A stretch of 64,000 nucleotides of DNA. Source: Wolbachia endosymbiont of Ctenocephalides felis wCfeJ (GTDB lineage Bacteria > Pseudomonadota > Alphaproteobacteria > Rickettsiales > Anaplasmataceae). Below are positions 18,066 through 27,981 of the stretch, one piece after another. A program made the translations under genes and the position numbers. The notes beneath the pieces are model-generated. The model searched no databases and was not told the origin of the DNA. It worked only from the letters and a program-made list of their open reading frames with translations. Position 1 is the first letter of the stretch. Each line of letters begins with the position of its first letter. The stretch is from positions 62,001 through 126,000 of the forward strand of contig NZ_CP051157.1 in assembly GCF_012277315.1 (NCBI RefSeq). The letters are read 5' to 3'.

Positions 18066-19337
18066 TTAACTCCCGATGTCGTACCTGAAGAATCCTCCTG
18101 GCCATTCTAGAAAATTTAATGCTGAATACACTTTGCTTTTAGCTTCTTCTACACTGCTTCCTTCTCCTACTATATTGAGCACTCTCCCGCCATCAGAAAC
18201 TAAGTTACCACTTTCGTCTAACTTAGTACCGGCATGGAATACCAATATACCAGGAATGTTTTCAATTTTATTCAACCCCTTAATTACTTCTCCCGTTTGA
18301 TAATCGCCCGGATAGCCTTTGCTTGCCACAACTACGCAAACCGTAGCTTTGCTGCTGAGTTCCACCGCTTTAGTATTTAACTTTCCTTCTGCAACTGACA
18401 ACATTAGGTTTAATAAGTCGCAATTTTCACCCAATCTAGGCAAAATAGATTGTATTTCCGGATCACCAAATCTAACATTATATTCAAGAAGTTTAGGGCT
18501 ATCTTTGCAAATCATTAAACCAGCAAAAAGCACTCCTTTATAAGGTGTCCCCATATTATTCAGCGCTTGAATTGTTGGATATATTATTCTTTGGATAATT
18601 TTTTGTTCCATATCTTTGCTTATAATTGAGGACGATGAGTATGACCCCATACCTCCGGTATTTTGACCTTCATTGTTTTCATTAGCCCTTTTATAATCCT
18701 TTGCACATCCAAGGGTTACCACCTTCAATCCGTCAACAAGAGCAAAAAAGCTTACTTCTTCTCCAACTAAAAATTCTTCTATGACTACCTCTTCACCTGA
18801 TTCACCAAATTTTTTCTCTACCAACATTGAGTCTATTGCTGCACAAGCCTCGTTTTCTGTGTTGCATATTATTACGCCTTTCCCTGCTGCAATTCCATTT
18901 GCTTTCACTACAAGTGGAAACTTTATTTTATTGCTAAGCACAAAATTTTTAGCTAACCCTTCATCAACAAAACATTCGTACTTGGCAGTCGGTACACCAT
19001 ATTGTTTACATAGTCCTTTGGCAAAAGATTTTGATGCTTCAAGTTTTGCAGCTGCCTGGCTTGGAGCAAAAACGTTTATTCCCTCTGCAACTAAGTTGTC
19101 AGCAAGACCATCAATTATTGGTTGTTCTGGACCAATAATAACCAACTCGATATTTTCTCTTTTGCAAAATTGTGTCACATCGATTGGGTTTTTAAGATTT
19201 ATATCCACAAGAATCCCAAAATTTCCCATAGCTGGGCGGCCAGGAGTAACATATAACCCAGTTAAGATAGGAGATTTTTTCAGAGCCCAAAGTAAAGCAT
19301 GCTCACGTCCACCAGAACCCACAACCAGAACCTTCAT
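18066..19337 (-). CDS. purD: Phosphoribosylamine-glycine ligase
   Basis: Second step of purine synthesis (GAR synthetase). 423 residues of ATP-grasp architecture. It has the N-terminal GSGGREHALLWAL, IGPEQPIIDGLAD, KANGIAAGKGVI, FLVGEEVSFFALVDG, CAKDYKRANENNEGQNTGGMGSY split by variable residues, and the metal-binding EYNVRFGDPEIQ. Full length, with the start fixed by MKVLVVGSGG. It lies downstream of serS with 35 nt between, same strand. Confidence 0.96.
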   Translation of the reverse strand: MKVLVVGSGGREHALLWALKKSPILTGLYVTPGRPAMGNFGILVDINLKNPIDVTQFCKRENIELVIIGPEQPIIDGLADNLVAEGINVFAPSQAAAKLEASKSFAKGLCKQYGVPTAKYECFVDEGLAKNFVLSNKIKFPLVVKANGIAAGKGVIICNTENEACAAIDSMLVEKKFGESGEEVVIEEFLVGEEVSFFALVDGLKVVTLGCAKDYKRANENNEGQNTGGMGSYSSSSIISKDMEQKIIQRIIYPTIQALNNMGTPYKGVLFAGLMICKDSPKLLEYNVRFGDPEIQSILPRLGENCDLLNLMLSVAEGKLNTKAVELSSKATVCVVVASKGYPGDYQTGEVIKGLNKIENIPGILVFHAGTKLDESGNLVSDGGRVLNIVGEGSSVEEAKSKVYSALNFLEWPGGFFRYDIGS

Positions 19338-19372
19338 CTTTAATTCCCTCGTTTTCCCGTATGTTAAAATTA

Positions 19373-20650
19373 TTATCTGCCTATAACAGTATCATTACTC
19401 ATATACTTTTGCAACACGTTTGGTATTGTAACCGACCCGTCAGGATTCTGATAATTCTCCATTATGGCAATAATCGTTCTTCCTATAGCCAAGGCCGAGC
19501 CATTTAAAGTGTGAACATATTTTTTCACCTTTCTTTCAGCTTCTAAAAAGTATTTAGTGTTCATTCTTCTTGCCTGAAATGCACCACAATTTGAGCAGCT
19601 TGATATTTCTCTGTATTTGTTTTGCCCAGGTAGCCATACCTCTATATCATAAGTTTTTTGTGCGGCGAAGCCCATATCGCCACTGCATAGCAACATCACC
19701 CTATATGGCAGTTCTAATTTTTTTAGTATCTCCTCAGCAACACTTGTCATGCGCTCAAGTTCATTATTTGATTGGGTTTCGGTTGTGATACTCACCAACT
19801 CCACTTTGCCAAATTGATGTTGTCTTATCATGCCTCTCGTGTCTCGTCCTGCACTACCGGCTTCCTTACGAAAACATTCCGAATATGCAGTGAAACGAAC
19901 TGGCAGTTCTTTTTCTTCTATTATTTTATCAGCAACTAAATTTGTCAAAACCACTTCACCTGTGGGAATCAGCCTTAATTCGTCGGTAGTTAAATATGAA
20001 TCATCAGAAAATTTCGGTAGCTGACCAACATTATACATCGCTTCATTCTTTACCAAAGCCGGATGATACACCTCAGTATAGCCAAATTCTTTAACATGCA
20101 TTTCAAGCATAAAATTTATTAGCGCTCGTCCAAGCTTAGCCAGTTGTCCTTTCAATACTGCAAATCTTGATCCGGAAATTTTTGCAGCTTGTTCGAAATC
20201 CATTAAACCTAATTTCTCTCCAAGCTCATAATGAGGTTTTGCTGTGAAGTCAAATTGCCTTCTTTTTCCATATTTTCTCACTTCTAAGTTGGAGTTTTCA
20301 TCTGCACCTATCGGTACATCTTGCGCAGGGATATTCGGCAGATTAGATAAAATATTTGTTAACTTAACCCTTTCAGTTTGCTCTTTTAAGCTGGTTTCTT
20401 CTATCTCATTTGTTACATTTTTTGATGCCTTTACCTCATTTTCACAAGAGCTCTTGCTTACCTTAAGCTTCTTTATCTCTTCTGTGATTTCATTGCGCTG
20501 TCTATTCAAATCTTGCAATTTAGTAGTCAATGACCTTTTCTCATGATCGATTTCCAATATTTCTTCTACAGTAAAATTTTCAATTCCCCTGCTCTTCATC
20601 GTTTTTCCGAATTCCTCAGGGTTTTTGCGTATATACTCTATATCATGCAT
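19373..20650 (-). CDS. serS: Seryl-tRNA synthetase
   Basis: Charges tRNA-Ser. 425 residues from the ATG at 20650; an in-frame ATG at 20671 adds seven residues that do not match the family N-terminus, which begins [14 protein letters not shown]. The N-terminal antiparallel coiled-coil arm covers about 30-100. The class II core has motif 2 ([18 protein letters not shown]) and motif 3 ([18 protein letters not shown]). Full length. Confidence 0.95.
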   Translation of the reverse strand: MHDIEYIRKNPEEFGKTMKSRGIENFTVEEILEIDHEKRSLTTKLQDLNRQRNEITEEIKKLKVSKSSCENEVKASKNVTNEIEETSLKEQTERVKLTNILSNLPNIPAQDVPIGADENSNLEVRKYGKRRQFDFTAKPHYELGEKLGLMDFEQAAKISGSRFAVLKGQLAKLGRALINFMLEMHVKEFGYTEVYHPALVKNEAMYNVGQLPKFSDDSYLTTDELRLIPTGEVVLTNLVADKIIEEKELPVRFTAYSECFRKEAGSAGRDTRGMIRQHQFGKVELVSITTETQSNNELERMTSVAEEILKKLELPYRVMLLCSGDMGFAAQKTYDIEVWLPGQNKYREISSCSNCGAFQARRMNTKYFLEAERKVKKYVHTLNGSALAIGRTIIAIMENYQNPDGSVTIPNVLQKYMSNDTVIGR

Positions 20651-20805
20651 ACATTGTGCTATTACTAACATTGTTACTGTACTTTAAAAGCTTGTGATAC
20701 TCAATATTTTTGCATACGACATAATATAGATACCAAGATCATCATGATTGACTTTACCCTTAAAATCTGTTAAAACCTAGTTAACTTGGTATTCATATAT
20801 ATAAC

Positions 20806-22059
20806 ATGTTGGGCACTGCAGAAAAGAGCACTTACTTTACCAAGCTTAAAGCTGGTGGAAGGTTTGCTATTTACGCTTTTGGAATATATCTAACAGCTAC
20901 GTTTACTATTAGCTGCTTGGGGTTAATAATCGGATCTTCTCTCCTAACCTTGCCACTTGCTATGCTAATTTCTCATCCTATAATGTGGATTGTAATCGGA
21001 GTAGCTCTTGCAGTAACATACAAAGTAGCTATTGAACCTCTATTTTACTGGATCAAAGGTTATGTGAGTGGTAAAGAAGCAGATCAAGATAAAGATAGTG
21101 GCGTTGGTAGCGAAGGTCCAGAGGACGTTAGTCGTAGAAGCTCTAATGCTTCTTTTGCTTCTTCGGATAGTGGTTTAGGTGGTAAAGAGTTTCATGAAAA
21201 TCTGGATACTCTTGTGCATCAGACAAATAGAGAAAACTATGCTTACTGGCTACAACAACATGATATTGCGCATATTGCAAAAGTTAAATATAGGTATTCA
21301 GAAAACTCCACGAACGGTGTATTCTTCTGTATCCCCGGCAACCTTGACTCCTTGAATGAGAGGTTGAAAGAATATAAAGATAAAGCAGAACGAGAGAATA
21401 CGAAAAGTATATTTACTTCAGTTATTAATTTAGGTGGCAATCATTGGGTAACGCTAGTTGTTGCATATAACTCAGAGCAATTTAGAGCTTATTATTGTGA
21501 TTCTTTTAGTGCTGATTTACCAAGCCCTGGTAGTCAACGCAAGAAAATAGAACTCGCAAACGAAATTAAAGACAAGTTGATTCCCCCTCTCACTAAGCAA
21601 GCTGGTGAGTTAAATGCACAAGGAAAAAAAGAAATGGGTGAAGATGTCCAAAAAACAGCGCAAACGTGTCGGGATAAGAAAAATGAATTAGTTAACGTTC
21701 CAATAGATACTGATAATATGGTGAGTGCACTGGAAGCAATTTTGGGAATAGGGGATGATAGCAGGAGAAGCTCTAAAACTAAGCAGCAAAACGATGGCTG
21801 CAACTGTGGTATATTTGCATTAGAAAATGCTAGTAAAATCACACAAATGCTCAGCGAATGCAAATCATTTGACGATATTGACAAAGAGTTATCAGAATAT
21901 AAATTTGATTTGAATGAAAAAAGAAAAGAGTTTGCAGAAGCACTCATGAACGATGAAAAATGGAAGAAAGATCTAGAAAACGGGCTTTTATGTGATCTTT
22001 CGCCAAGAACGGCAACATCTCCGCCTTCCACTTCAAGAGGGCAAGCTCCCAGTTTGTAA
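20806..22059 (+). CDS. Membrane-anchored Ulp1-like (C48-type) cysteine protease, candidate effector
   Basis: 417 residues. Two hydrophobic segments (about 20-50 and 53-75) precede an acidic Ser-rich linker (90-125). The C-terminal part carries a plausible Ulp1/SENP catalytic set. His213 is in GNHWVTLVV, Asp232 in YYCDSF, and Gln328 with Cys334 in QQNDGCNCGIFAL. The Gln-to-Cys spacing of six equals that in Ulp1. The family removes SUMO or ubiquitin from eukaryotic proteins; bacteria lack those modifiers, so a host target is likely. About 95 residues inserted between Asp and Gln are Lys/Glu-rich. It may relate to the deubiquitinase domain of Wolbachia CidB, but it is not a CidB: it is too short and has no adjacent cidA. 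Confidence 0.85.
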   Translation: MLGTAEKSTYFTKLKAGGRFAIYAFGIYLTATFTISCLGLIIGSSLLTLPLAMLISHPIMWIVIGVALAVTYKVAIEPLFYWIKGYVSGKEADQDKDSGVGSEGPEDVSRRSSNASFASSDSGLGGKEFHENLDTLVHQTNRENYAYWLQQHDIAHIAKVKYRYSENSTNGVFFCIPGNLDSLNERLKEYKDKAERENTKSIFTSVINLGGNHWVTLVVAYNSEQFRAYYCDSFSADLPSPGSQRKKIELANEIKDKLIPPLTKQAGELNAQGKKEMGEDVQKTAQTCRDKKNELVNVPIDTDNMVSALEAILGIGDDSRRSSKTKQQNDGCNCGIFALENASKITQMLSECKSFDDIDKELSEYKFDLNEKRKEFAEALMNDEKWKKDLENGLLCDLSPRTATSPPSTSRGQAPSL

Positions 22060-22075
22060 CACTATATAGCATCCT

Positions 22076-23026
22076 ATGCCCCTCCAAATAGGAAATTTGA
22101 CGATTGACTCTCCGGTAATTTTGGCACCAATGTCCGGAGTAACTGATTATCCGTTTAGAAGCATTGTGAAGAAGCTCGGTGCAAGTTTGTTAGTCTCAGA
22201 AATGATCGCCAGCAGAGCTATGATTATGCAAACTCGCCAGAGCATACAAAAAGCAAAAGTTGATGAATTAACTGCTGTGCAACTCGCTGGGTGCGAGCCA
22301 GATGTTATGGCGGAGGCTGCAAAATTAAATGAGGATATGGGGGCTAAAATCATAGATATAAACTTTGGTTGCCCAGTTAAAAAAGTTGTAAATGGTTATG
22401 CAGGATCGGCGCTAATGCGCGATGAAAAAAAGGCTGCTGCAATAATTGAAGCTGTGGTCAAAGCAGTTAATGTGCCAGTTACGGTAAAAATGCGCACTGG
22501 ATGGAACGACGAAAATCGCAACGCTCCACGTTTAGCAAAAATCGCAGAGGATTTAGGTGCAAAAATGATCACTGTGCACGGCAGAACAAGGGCACAGCTT
22601 TATAACGGGCAAGCAGATTGGAAATTCATTAGGAATGTCAAAGAGCAAGTAAAAATTCCAGTGATAGTAAATGGCGATATTAAAAGTTTGAATGACATTC
22701 AAAACGCGCTCAAAGAGTCTGGAGCGGATGGAGTGATGATAGGTCGTGGTGCTTATGGCAAACCTTGGCTCATTAATCAAGCAATGAACTTTCTAAGTGG
22801 AGGTGAAATTTCTGAGCCAGTAGCTTCAGAGAGATTAAACATCATACTTGAACATTACGATAGTATTCTTGAGTATTATGGAAATGACATGGGAATAAAA
22901 ATGGCACGCAAACACATAGGCTGGTATAGCAGCGGGTTTAAAAACTCATCTGAATTTCGTGTGAGAGTAAACAACATGACAGATAGCATGGAAGTGAAGG
23001 AAAATATAGTTAGCTTTTTTGGTTGA
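22076..23026 (+). CDS. dusB: tRNA-dihydrouridine synthase
   Basis: FMN enzyme reducing uridines in tRNA D-loops. 316 residues of TIM-barrel type: [34 protein letters not shown], catalytic Cys in [20 protein letters not shown] (split by family-typical residues), [17 protein letters not shown] and [16 protein letters not shown]. It starts 16 nt after the Ulp1-like stop, so the two may be co-transcribed, but no functional link is implied. Confidence 0.94.
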   Translation: MPLQIGNLTIDSPVILAPMSGVTDYPFRSIVKKLGASLLVSEMIASRAMIMQTRQSIQKAKVDELTAVQLAGCEPDVMAEAAKLNEDMGAKIIDINFGCPVKKVVNGYAGSALMRDEKKAAAIIEAVVKAVNVPVTVKMRTGWNDENRNAPRLAKIAEDLGAKMITVHGRTRAQLYNGQADWKFIRNVKEQVKIPVIVNGDIKSLNDIQNALKESGADGVMIGRGAYGKPWLINQAMNFLSGGEISEPVASERLNIILEHYDSILEYYGNDMGIKMARKHIGWYSSGFKNSSEFRVRVNNMTDSMEVKENIVSFFG

Positions 23027-23077
23027 AGATATTAGACATACTGTAAACATTCACGCAAATTAAAATCAAGTTTAAAG

Positions 23078-23161
23078 TTAAAAACACCCCTTAGTGTCGT
23101 AATAATTAAGCTCGTTCACAAAAGCCAACAATTGCCGACAAAATTCATCATAAATAGCCAT
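23078..23161 (-). CDS. Possible 27-residue small protein
   Basis: A short frame starts at an ATG with AAGGAG four bases upstream and reads MAIYDEFCRQLLAFVNELN then YYDTKGCF before TAA. It lies in the gap between convergent dusB and recJ. The Shine-Dalgarno match is better than for many genes here, but the frame is too short to judge. It could be the remnant N-terminus of a decayed gene. Confidence 0.3.
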   Translation of the reverse strand: MAIYDEFCRQLLAFVNELNYYDTKGCF

Positions 23162-23207
23162 TTGACTCCTTAAAGTTGGAAGGCTTTTTTAGTTTTTGCT
23201 AGATGAT

Positions 23208-24947
23208 TTAGTCAATGGTCAACACATCTTCTATTAAAAATTGTACAAATTCATTGCCGTTCCAGTAATTCATGGAAATTTTACCTAAAATAGCTTCAAT
23301 ATTCCCCTGCATGATAGCGGAACCAAGGTGAGTATTGGCAGAGCGAAAAGCAATAGCCCTGACCATAGCATCATTGTCAGCAATAATGCATTTTATGTGG
23401 TCAACCCCTACAATTTCAGGCTTCCTGATCTTTGCTCCCCGAATGATAAATCTCGGTTCAGGATTACCAACACCAAATGGTTCCAAACGTTGCAGTTGAT
23501 TCCATAGGGATAAGTTAATCGCTTTAACAGTTACCATACCATCTGCTTTCAGAGCTTTGTCATTTGTGGAATTTGTAAACCTCTCGGTAAAAAAGTCATA
23601 TAAATGATTTATTTTATTTTCTTCAACTGAAAACCCTGCTGCCATACTATGGCCGCCACCTTCAGTAATTAGATTTGTAAGTTTTGCGGAAAGAACTGCA
23701 GCACCAATGTCGACTCCAGGGATTGACCTGCAACTTGCTTTTCCTATTCCATTACTTAAAGATATTACTATCGTTGGTAAGTGAAACTGCTCCTTTAATC
23801 TTGATGCAATGATGCCAATTATTCCCTGATGCCAATTGCCACTTACCATGATAAATTTTGCGCCTGATTGCGTGGACTTTTTCACCTGCGTTGCAGCCTC
23901 CAAAAAAGCCTCATTTTCTAGCATCTTTCTTGCATTATTTAAATCTATTAGTTTTAGTGCGATAGAATATGCTTCTTCTTCGTTATCTGTAGAGAGCAGC
24001 CTTGCACCGAGCGATGCTTCTCCGATTCTTCCTCCAGAATTTATGCACGGTCCGATATTAAAACCCAGCCGAGAAACACTTGGCTTTTCAAGAATTCCTA
24101 AAGCATCAGATAGAACACGCAAGCCGACATTTTTTCTTGCTGACATGACTTTCAATCCTTGTGAGACAAATGCTCTATTGAGGCCCGTGATCTGCATAAC
24201 ATCGCAAACAGTACCGAGAGCAACAAGATCAAGTAGATTAAATAAATCTGGTTCTTTTCTATTAGTGAAAAATCCCTGTTCACGTAGGCTTTTGTTAAGA
24301 GCAACAACCAGCAGAAATGACACTCCAACTGCTGCGAGGCTAATATAAGGAGAACTCTCATCAAGACGGTTTGGGTTAACAACTGCTACAGCACTCGGTA
24401 GTTTTTCTGTACCAAGGTGATGATCAATAACTATAATATCAAGACCAAAGCCCTTTGCCTCTTCTATTGGCTGATACGCAAGCGTACCACAATCAACTGA
24501 AATACATAAATCAATACCTTTCTTTTTAAGCTGTAATAAAGCATCGACATTTAACCCATAACCCTCATCAACACGATCTGGAATGTAGATTATAGAGTGT
24601 ACACCAATCATTCTTAGGTATCTGTTAATCAATGCTGATGAAGTTGCACCATCAACATCATAGTCACCAAATATTGCTATGTTTTCATTATTGCTTATTG
24701 CCCGTATTATACGGCAAACGGCTTTATCCATGTCAAGAAGATGAAATGGATCTGGTAGTAGTGACCTGATTAGTGGATATAAGAAACTACCGGCACTTTC
24801 TACGTTAACACCGCGATTAACCAGCGCTCTCGCGAGTATTTCTGGTAATTCAAATCTTTGAGTAAGAGTTAAGACCTCCCTTTGATCTGCTTCTTGCAAC
24901 TTCCACAGTGCATTTGTTATGCTGCGTTTTTCAATATCAAGTAGCAT
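23208..24947 (-). CDS. recJ: Single-stranded-DNA-specific exonuclease RecJ
   Basis: 5'-3' ssDNA exonuclease of recombination and repair. 579 residues. DHH-family motifs: FGDYDVDGATSSALI (motif I, near 95-110), SVDCGT, IDHHLG (the DHH), and ACVNPN-like VVNPNRLDE. The DHHA1 region has GGHSMAAGFS near 430. Full length. Convergent with dusB. Confidence 0.95.
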   Translation of the reverse strand: MLLDIEKRSITNALWKLQEADQREVLTLTQRFELPEILARALVNRGVNVESAGSFLYPLIRSLLPDPFHLLDMDKAVCRIIRAISNNENIAIFGDYDVDGATSSALINRYLRMIGVHSIIYIPDRVDEGYGLNVDALLQLKKKGIDLCISVDCGTLAYQPIEEAKGFGLDIIVIDHHLGTEKLPSAVAVVNPNRLDESSPYISLAAVGVSFLLVVALNKSLREQGFFTNRKEPDLFNLLDLVALGTVCDVMQITGLNRAFVSQGLKVMSARKNVGLRVLSDALGILEKPSVSRLGFNIGPCINSGGRIGEASLGARLLSTDNEEEAYSIALKLIDLNNARKMLENEAFLEAATQVKKSTQSGAKFIMVSGNWHQGIIGIIASRLKEQFHLPTIVISLSNGIGKASCRSIPGVDIGAAVLSAKLTNLITEGGGHSMAAGFSVEENKINHLYDFFTERFTNSTNDKALKADGMVTVKAINLSLWNQLQRLEPFGVGNPEPRFIIRGAKIRKPEIVGVDHIKCIIADNDAMVRAIAFRSANTHLGSAIMQGNIEAILGKISMNYWNGNEFVQFLIEDVLTID

Positions 24948-25094
24948 GTTTTGTAAATAAAACTACTTTACCAAAACTCTTAAACCTGTTCCACAATTGT
25001 ATTTGTTATTCCTCTGAGCGATCAGATATTGCAATTTGCAAACTTAAGTAAAAGTGCTATTATACACTTTCTGGCAAAGCATTGTAGAGATTGT

Positions 25095-25649
25095 ATGAGT
25101 GGTAGAAAGAACAATTATAAATGGGGTCGTAACAAGGAAATAGATAAGACTTACGACTGTCAGTTTTATGCAAGAATAGTCGTAGGAATATCTGTAGGAG
25201 TGGGCACTGTAACAGGAGCGCTTGCAGGGTTAGTACCCAGTTTGACAGCCTTATCACCTTTAGTTATAGGCGGAGTTATTGGTGCTGTATTGCCAGTTTC
25301 GTTAGTGCTTGTAGCTATAGGGTTACGCTGTTACTATCATAATGACATTAACAGATGGAAAAAGGAAGAAGGTATTGTAGAGAAACGCGCAATAGCAGCG
25401 TTTATGCCATCCTTCCTTTTTGGGGCAATTGCAAGTGTAGCGACTGGAGCATGTCTTGCTGCAACCGCAAATGCTGTTCTTCCTGGTGTTTTTGCAACTT
25501 GGTGGGCAATAGCAGTAGGTGCAGGAATAGGCGCTTTTGCACTACCTACAGGAATAATCACAGGGGCGGTTGTTACGTCAGTGTTTGCAGGAAGTATACA
25601 TGAATTTGTTACTTCAGATGATTATGTAATTGGACCACGGACTGCTTAA
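25095..25649 (+). CDS. Orphan four-TM-type small membrane protein
   Basis: 184 residues from the ATG at 25095; an upstream TTG at 25029 in frame is less likely. A basic N-terminus (SGRKNNYKWGRNKEIDK) precedes about four Gly/Ala/Val-rich hydrophobic segments (near 24-48, 50-75, 100-125 and 130-160 of this start). No catalytic motif or known family is recognised. The paired glycine-rich helices resemble those in other orphan proteins of this window, such as 3100-3855. Function unknown. Confidence 0.65.
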   Translation: MSGRKNNYKWGRNKEIDKTYDCQFYARIVVGISVGVGTVTGALAGLVPSLTALSPLVIGGVIGAVLPVSLVLVAIGLRCYYHNDINRWKKEEGIVEKRAIAAFMPSFLFGAIASVATGACLAATANAVLPGVFATWWAIAVGAGIGAFALPTGIITGAVVTSVFAGSIHEFVTSDDYVIGPRTA

Positions 25650-25783
25650 GCGGAATTAAAAGAGATTTACTTTTACCGCTTTTAAGTGGTAGAAATTTTC
25701 ACTTTCGATAGAACACAAGGTAATCGGTTGCTGTTTTCGAAAATACTTGCATAATCTAGGCAATACCAATTGATAAGTTAATT

Positions 25784-26311
25784 ATGGAGCTTAATAAGAT
25801 TGCAGCATCGATTTTACTTTCTGGATTGATAATTATGATAGTCAGTAACGTAGTTGATATGCTTTACAGTCCGGAGGATTATAAGATTGAACATCAAACG
25901 GTAGTAGCTACTAGCGCTAATGAGCCTCAGCAAAAAATCGAACAAGTAGCGCTTGATATTGGAGCACTTATGCAAAGTGCAAGCTTTGAAAAAGGCAAAT
26001 CGGCAGCAAAAAAATGCATAGCCTGCCATAGTTTTGAAAAAGGCGGAGCAAATAAAGTAGGGCCAAATCTATGGAACATAGTGGGAAGCAAAAAAGCACA
26101 TCTTGGCAATTCATACAATTACTCAAAAGCAGTGCTTAAAAAGGGCGGAAAGTGGGGATATGAAGAACTATTTGCCTTCCTGAAGAATCCAAAAGCTTAT
26201 ATCAAAGGTACGCGTATGGCGTTTGCAGGTATTTCGACTCCCCAAGAAATTGCAGACTTAGTTAGTTACTTGCGTCAACTAAGCGATAATCCCGTTGATT
26301 TACCAAAGTAA
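25784..26311 (+). CDS. Membrane-anchored c-type cytochrome
   Basis: 175 residues. An uncleaved-type N-terminal helix (about 7-28) anchors a periplasmic cytochrome c domain. Heme attachment is Cys78-x-x-Cys81-His82 in KKCIACHSFEKG; the distal ligand is probably Met145 in KGTRMAFAG. PNLWNIVG and YNYSKAVL are class I cytochrome c signatures. It resembles the CycM/c552-type proteins of alphaproteobacteria that carry electrons from the bc1 complex to the oxidase. CcmH for heme attachment is encoded at 36285-36665. Confidence 0.93.
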   Translation: MELNKIAASILLSGLIIMIVSNVVDMLYSPEDYKIEHQTVVATSANEPQQKIEQVALDIGALMQSASFEKGKSAAKKCIACHSFEKGGANKVGPNLWNIVGSKKAHLGNSYNYSKAVLKKGGKWGYEELFAFLKNPKAYIKGTRMAFAGISTPQEIADLVSYLRQLSDNPVDLPK

Positions 26312-26312
26312 T

Positions 26313-27068
26313 ATGGACTACTGCAAGCTGCCTGATGAAAATGGCCAGTACATAGCATATCGCAAGCTACAAGGAAAAAAAGCTTCTATAGTTTTTTTCG
26401 GTGGGTTTGCATCCAACATGAATGGCGCTAAAGCAACTGCAATCTACAGGTTTTGTCAGGAAAATAATATAGCACTTGTGCTGTTTGACTACTTTGGTCA
26501 CGGCCATTCAAGTGGTGATTTTATTGATTATACAATAAGTGATTGGCAAAAAAATTGCGCTAGAATCATTAGTGAATTAACCAGTGGCAAACAGATAATT
26601 ATAGGCTCAAGTATGGGAGGGTGGCTGATGTTGCTCACCGCTCTTCAATTTCCAGAAAGAATTGCAGCACTAATTGGTATATCATCTGCTCCTGATTTCA
26701 CTGAAGATTTAATATTCAAGCAGTTGTCAGACAAGCAAAAAGAAGAACTAGATTCTAAAGGTGTAATAGATTTTACTTCAGGGCATTGTACATACAAAAT
26801 AGCCAAGAATTTGATAGAAGATGGCAGAAAAAACCTCCTTCTAAAAAAAGAGACAATAGGTATAAACTCTCCTGTACGCTTACTACACAGCATTAATGAT
26901 GAAGATATTCCTTACCAAACTTCGTTGAATTTAGCTGAAAAAATTAAATCAGCTAACGTCGAAGTACACTTGATAAAATCGGCAGAGCATAATATGTCCG
27001 ACAACCATTCATTGAAAATTTTATTTCAGACCATTACGGAGCTTTTACCTATAGATGTACGGTCCTAG
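26313..27068 (+). CDS. Alpha/beta hydrolase
   Basis: 251 residues from the ATG at 26313, which immediately follows the cytochrome stop; a TTG at 26295 in frame would overlap it. Features are FFGGFASNMNG (oxyanion region), LFDYFGHGHSSGDF, nucleophile elbow GSSMGGW with Ser100, an acid in INDEDIPYQ and His in SAEHNMSDNH. It resembles the serine-hydrolase family that includes palmitoyl-thioesterase-like ABHD10 proteins. Substrate unknown. Probably co-transcribed with the cytochrome gene. Confidence 0.85.
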   Translation: MDYCKLPDENGQYIAYRKLQGKKASIVFFGGFASNMNGAKATAIYRFCQENNIALVLFDYFGHGHSSGDFIDYTISDWQKNCARIISELTSGKQIIIGSSMGGWLMLLTALQFPERIAALIGISSAPDFTEDLIFKQLSDKQKEELDSKGVIDFTSGHCTYKIAKNLIEDGRKNLLLKKETIGINSPVRLLHSINDEDIPYQTSLNLAEKIKSANVEVHLIKSAEHNMSDNHSLKILFQTITELLPIDVRS

Positions 27069-27152
27069 AGATGATAGATGAGAAAACGTTATTGCCTTAA
27101 ATAGTAGACTTATTGCATAGTTTTCGGCAGCGCATTGGAGAAACAAAAACCA

Positions 27153-27660
27153 CTTGACAGTTTCAAAAAGTTCGCTTATCATAGTACTGAAGCTATTTGT
27201 TTAACTTCCCAATCTGTACAGGTTAAAATGACAAGAGAACTTGTATTTGGCGTACTATTGTTTAATTTTTCGCACTATGTGCACTGCATGTCTTTTTAAA
27301 ACTTCGGGTTTTTGCCCATACAAGCTGAAACGCGCTTATAAGTCGTTTAAGACATCACCCAACGCCGGATTTTAAAATAGAGAGTGGAATAACTAGCTAC
27401 CTCGGGGTTTTGTTGTCTTTTCTTCCTGTCTGGTAAATTTCTTAAATATTATAGCTTAGACTAGTTGCGTTTAAAAGCAGCTAAATTGCAGCGTTTAAGA
27501 CACAAAAACGCCAATACTGAAAATAAATACTGACCAGGGTTTCTTTTGCTTTTTTTCTATTTAGTAAATTTTTTAAATCTTGATAACTAGGGCAACTTAA
27601 AAACACGCAGCGTAGAAAAAATGCCGATATTAAAAATGGAGAGTAAATTGCCTTTTTCTG
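27153..27660 (+). repeat. 430-bp dispersed repeat, copy C (diverged, extended)
   Basis: The same order of motifs as copy A but with many substitutions, and a third partial module (about 27590-27660) with AAAAAATGCC and GCCTTTTTC. It is the only clearly old copy and sits immediately left of the IS110-type element. Confidence 0.75.
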
Positions 27661-27784
27661 TTTAGGTTATGCAAGAAGTCTATTATCTAAAAACAGCTAT
27701 GCTATAATTATTCTGCAATGAATCAAAATTCTACCGTCAAACCGTTTATCTAAACTATTGTAAGTTAAAAACATGATATAAATG

Positions 27785-27965
27785 AAGTAAGAGGGAAGAT
27801 AACTCTACTCACTATAGGAATAGAGTTATCACGGGCGTGTGCGACCGAAAACCTATTGGTATTACAACCGTTTGTATCAAGGTACACTAGCCCTATCTCT
27901 CGATACGTTTGAATAGTTGTTTGGGACATATATATGCGCCCGTTTACAATCTAAAATTAGCTAAA
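27785..27965 (+). ncRNA. Candidate IS110 bridge (guide) RNA region
   Basis: The non-coding left part of the element contains a perfect 10-bp hairpin, GATAACTCTA (27798-27807) with TAGAGTTATC (27821-27830). About 130 nt of sequence with short paired segments follows before the recombinase start. In IS110-group elements the bridge RNA is encoded just upstream of the recombinase and begins with such a 5' stem-loop followed by target- and donor-binding loops. Position and first stem fit; the two loops cannot be assigned by eye. Confidence 0.55.
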
Positions 27966-27981
27966 ACTATCGAGGTTTATT

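Noticed and set aside
20806-22059. CidB cytoplasmic-incompatibility factor
   Set aside because: The protease core is similar in type, but the protein is only 417 residues, has membrane helices, lacks the nuclease-like domains and has no cidA neighbour.
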